Assembly (NCBI RefSeq): GCF_024753245.1
Contig: NZ_JANUGX010000023.1
Span: 1-64,000, forward strand
Source of the DNA: Massilia norwichensis
GTDB lineage: Bacteria > Pseudomonadota > Gammaproteobacteria > Burkholderiales > Burkholderiaceae_D
Reading direction: 5' to 3'
DNA: 64,000 nt
Numbering within the stretch: the first letter of the stretch is position 1; every line of letters begins with the position of its first letter. The notes beneath the pieces are model-generated. The model was not told the DNA's origin and ran no database searches. It saw nothing but the letters and a program-made list of their open reading frames with translations. Of the stretch, positions 62,532 through 64,000 are shown piece after piece. The translations under genes and the position numbers were made by a program.

Positions 62532-64000
62532 ATGCATCGCACCATCCTGGCGGCTCAAGTCGCCGCGCTGGCTTTGATCGGCACCGGGCCGGCGCAGGCC
62601 GCGCCTTCGGCCGGCCAGACCTACTTCGAGCGCAACTGCGCCAGCTGCCACACGGTCGACGCCAGGCTGGGTTCGCGCGCCGGCCCGGGCCTGTACAACG
62701 TGGTGGGCCGCAAGGCCGCGGCGGTGGCCGGCTACAACTACACGGATGCGCTGAGCAAAGCCGGCGCCGCCGGCAAGACCTGGACCCGCGAAGAGCTGGA
62801 CGTCTTCCTGCGCGACCCGAGCAAGGACGTGCCGGGCACCACGATGCCGATCGGGATCGCCGACGGCAAGGCGCGTGCCGCCGTGATCGATTACCTGGCG
62901 GCGCAGAGCGGCAAGGCGGCACCGGCCGCATCGGCCACGGCAGCGGCAGCCAAGCCAGCCGGCAGCGACAAGGGTGGCGCCTGGACCGAGGATAAACCGG
63001 GCGACCTGCACCACCTCACCGTCGACAAACTCGTCGCGCCGTATGCCAGCGAGAGCGCCGGCAATGGTCCGAAGGTGGCCGCGAGGCCAAGCGGCGCCCT
63101 GCCGGCCGTGCCGAAAGGCTTCAAGGTCACGACCTTCGCCGGCGACACCGGCAAGGCGCGCCTGGCGCTGCGCGCGCCGAACGGCGACATCATCGTCTCC
63201 GAAGCCAGCAAGGGCCAGGTCAGCATCCTGCGCCCGGGCGCCGGCGGCGACAAGGCGGAGAACGTGAGCGTGTTCGCCAGCGGCCTGTCGCGCCCCTACG
63301 GCCTGGCACTGTGGCCGTCCGGCGCGAACCCGAAATACCTGTACGTCGCCAACGTCAATTCGGTGGTGCGCTACCCGTATGCGAACGGCGACCTGAAGGC
63401 CAAGGGCGAACCGGAAACCATCGTCGAGAAGCTGAGCGACACGACCGGCGGCCACACCACGCGCATGCTGGCGTTCTCGAAGGACGACAAGACCCTGTTC
63501 GTCTCCATCGGCTCCGCCACCAACGTCGCCAGCGACATCGGCAAGGCGCCGCCGCAGCCCCTGGCGCAGTGGGAAAAGGAACACGGCCTGGGCGGCGCCT
63601 GGGCCGAGGAAACCGACCGCGCCACGGTGCTGGCCTTCGACCCCGACGGCAAGAACCGCCGCAACTTCGCCAACGGCCTGCGCAACTGCGTCGGCATGCT
63701 GGTGCACCCGCAGACCGGCGACCTGTTCTGCAGCGTGAACGAGCGCGACGAGCTGGGCGACAACCTGCCGCCGGACTATGTGACGCGCGTGAAGCAGGGC
63801 GGCTTTTATGGCTGGCCGTGGTACTACCTGGGCGACCACGAAGACCCACGCCTGAAAGGCATCCGCCCCGACCTGAAGGGCAGGGCGATCGTGCCGGACA
63901 CCCTGATCCAGGCCCATTCGGCGCCGCTCGGCATGACGGTCTACCAGGCCCCGGCCGGCGCCAAGCACGCCTTCCCGAAGGAGTACGAGGGCGACATCTT
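62532..64000 (+). CDS. Cytochrome c - PQQ-type sugar dehydrogenase fusion (partial)
   Basis: Open to the window end; 489 residues are visible. The signal peptide is about 1-23 (AQA-AP). A class I cytochrome c domain (about 25-125) has heme-binding CASCH (36-40) and the axial Met105 in TTMP. An Ala/Lys-rich linker (about 128-150) leads to a six-bladed beta-propeller of the sorbosone/glucose dehydrogenase type: FKVTTFAGD, LRAPNGDIIVSEA, RPYGLAL, NGLRNCVGMLVHPQTGDLFCSVNERDELGDNLPPDY and GGFYGWPWYYLGDH. It probably oxidises a sugar or aldehyde in the periplasm and passes electrons to its own heme. AGGAGA precedes ATG 62532. The C-terminal end is missing. Confidence 0.88.
   Translation, partial: MHRTILAAQVAALALIGTGPAQAAPSAGQTYFERNCASCHTVDARLGSRAGPGLYNVVGRKAAAVAGYNYTDALSKAGAAGKTWTREELDVFLRDPSKDVPGTTMPIGIADGKARAAVIDYLAAQSGKAAPAASATAAAAKPAGSDKGGAWTEDKPGDLHHLTVDKLVAPYASESAGNGPKVAARPSGALPAVPKGFKVTTFAGDTGKARLALRAPNGDIIVSEASKGQVSILRPGAGGDKAENVSVFASGLSRPYGLALWPSGANPKYLYVANVNSVVRYPYANGDLKAKGEPETIVEKLSDTTGGHTTRMLAFSKDDKTLFVSIGSATNVASDIGKAPPQPLAQWEKEHGLGGAWAEETDRATVLAFDPDGKNRRNFANGLRNCVGMLVHPQTGDLFCSVNERDELGDNLPPDYVTRVKQGGFYGWPWYYLGDHEDPRLKGIRPDLKGRAIVPDTLIQAHSAPLGMTVYQAPAGAKHAFPKEYEGDI

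Noticed and set aside
59145..63968. A 1607-codon open frame on the minus strand opposite the kinase, M14 peptidase and cytochrome fusion
   Set aside because: It is antisense to three genes with clear domains and catalytic motifs; its composition (His, Arg, Val, Gly rich, no domain) is what GC-rich codon bias produces on the opposite strand.

Overview
The window is ordinary chromosomal DNA from a GC-rich betaproteobacterium. It is most likely in the order Burkholderiales, family Oxalobacteraceae (Massilia/Telluria-like). The reasons are an S-adenosylhomocysteine riboswitch ahead of ahcY with the order ahcY - small holin-like membrane protein - metF; the block tRNA-Tyr/Gly/Thr - tuf - tRNA-Trp - secE - nusG - rplKAJL - rpoBC; and dispersed REP-like hairpin repeats of the GTCGTCCCCGC / GCGGGGAC type. 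The genus is inference. No transposase, integrase, rRNA, CRISPR array or phage module is visible.

Layout. 1-2.9 kb: methyl-cycle operon under a SAH riboswitch. 2.9-8.7 kb: 5-formyl-THF cyclo-ligase (minus), then slt, an NDUFA9-like epimerase, a GST and cca. 8.7-15 kb: a small orphan protein, a GNAT, and an Lrp regulator divergent from a fused indolepyruvate-type ferredoxin oxidoreductase followed by a questin-oxidase-like protein. 15-21.6 kb: secreted S41 and M14 peptidases, a lone GT2, a FucP-type sugar symporter and a HAD hydrolase. 21.6-24.2 kb: a minus-strand operon with pteridine reductase, folB, ttcA and a histidine phosphatase. 24.2-33 kb: a MidA methyltransferase, a membrane J-domain protein, a receiver-TPR/HDOD-GAF pair and a MASE1-CHASE-PAS-GGDEF-EAL protein. 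33-47.3 kb: four tRNAs and the tuf/secE-nusG/rplKAJL-rpoBC translation-transcription block with several RNA leader structures. 47.3-64 kb: an isochorismatase-like hydrolase, an XRE-cupin regulator with a striking promoter-operator, a GNAT, Cu/Zn SOD, a hybrid histidine kinase, two M28-type proteins, TonB, a NarL-type three-gene sensory locus (regulator, solute-binding-like protein, kinase), a second M14 peptidase, and a cytochrome c - PQQ sugar dehydrogenase fusion cut by the window end.

The most unusual signals are not a new gene cluster but architecture. REP-like repeats have entered coding ends: they form the C-terminus of the hybrid kinase, and a 24-bp in-frame tandem array fills the 5' side of the solute-binding-like gene. 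Several genes have a -10 box ending 6-8 nt before the ATG, which predicts leaderless mRNAs. Two promoters carry perfect palindromes exactly inside the -35/-10 spacer. The rplKA leader can fold into mutually exclusive stems including an H-type pseudoknot. A membrane M28-like protein has lost most of its metal ligands, and a receiver domain has Glu in place of the phosphoacceptor Asp.
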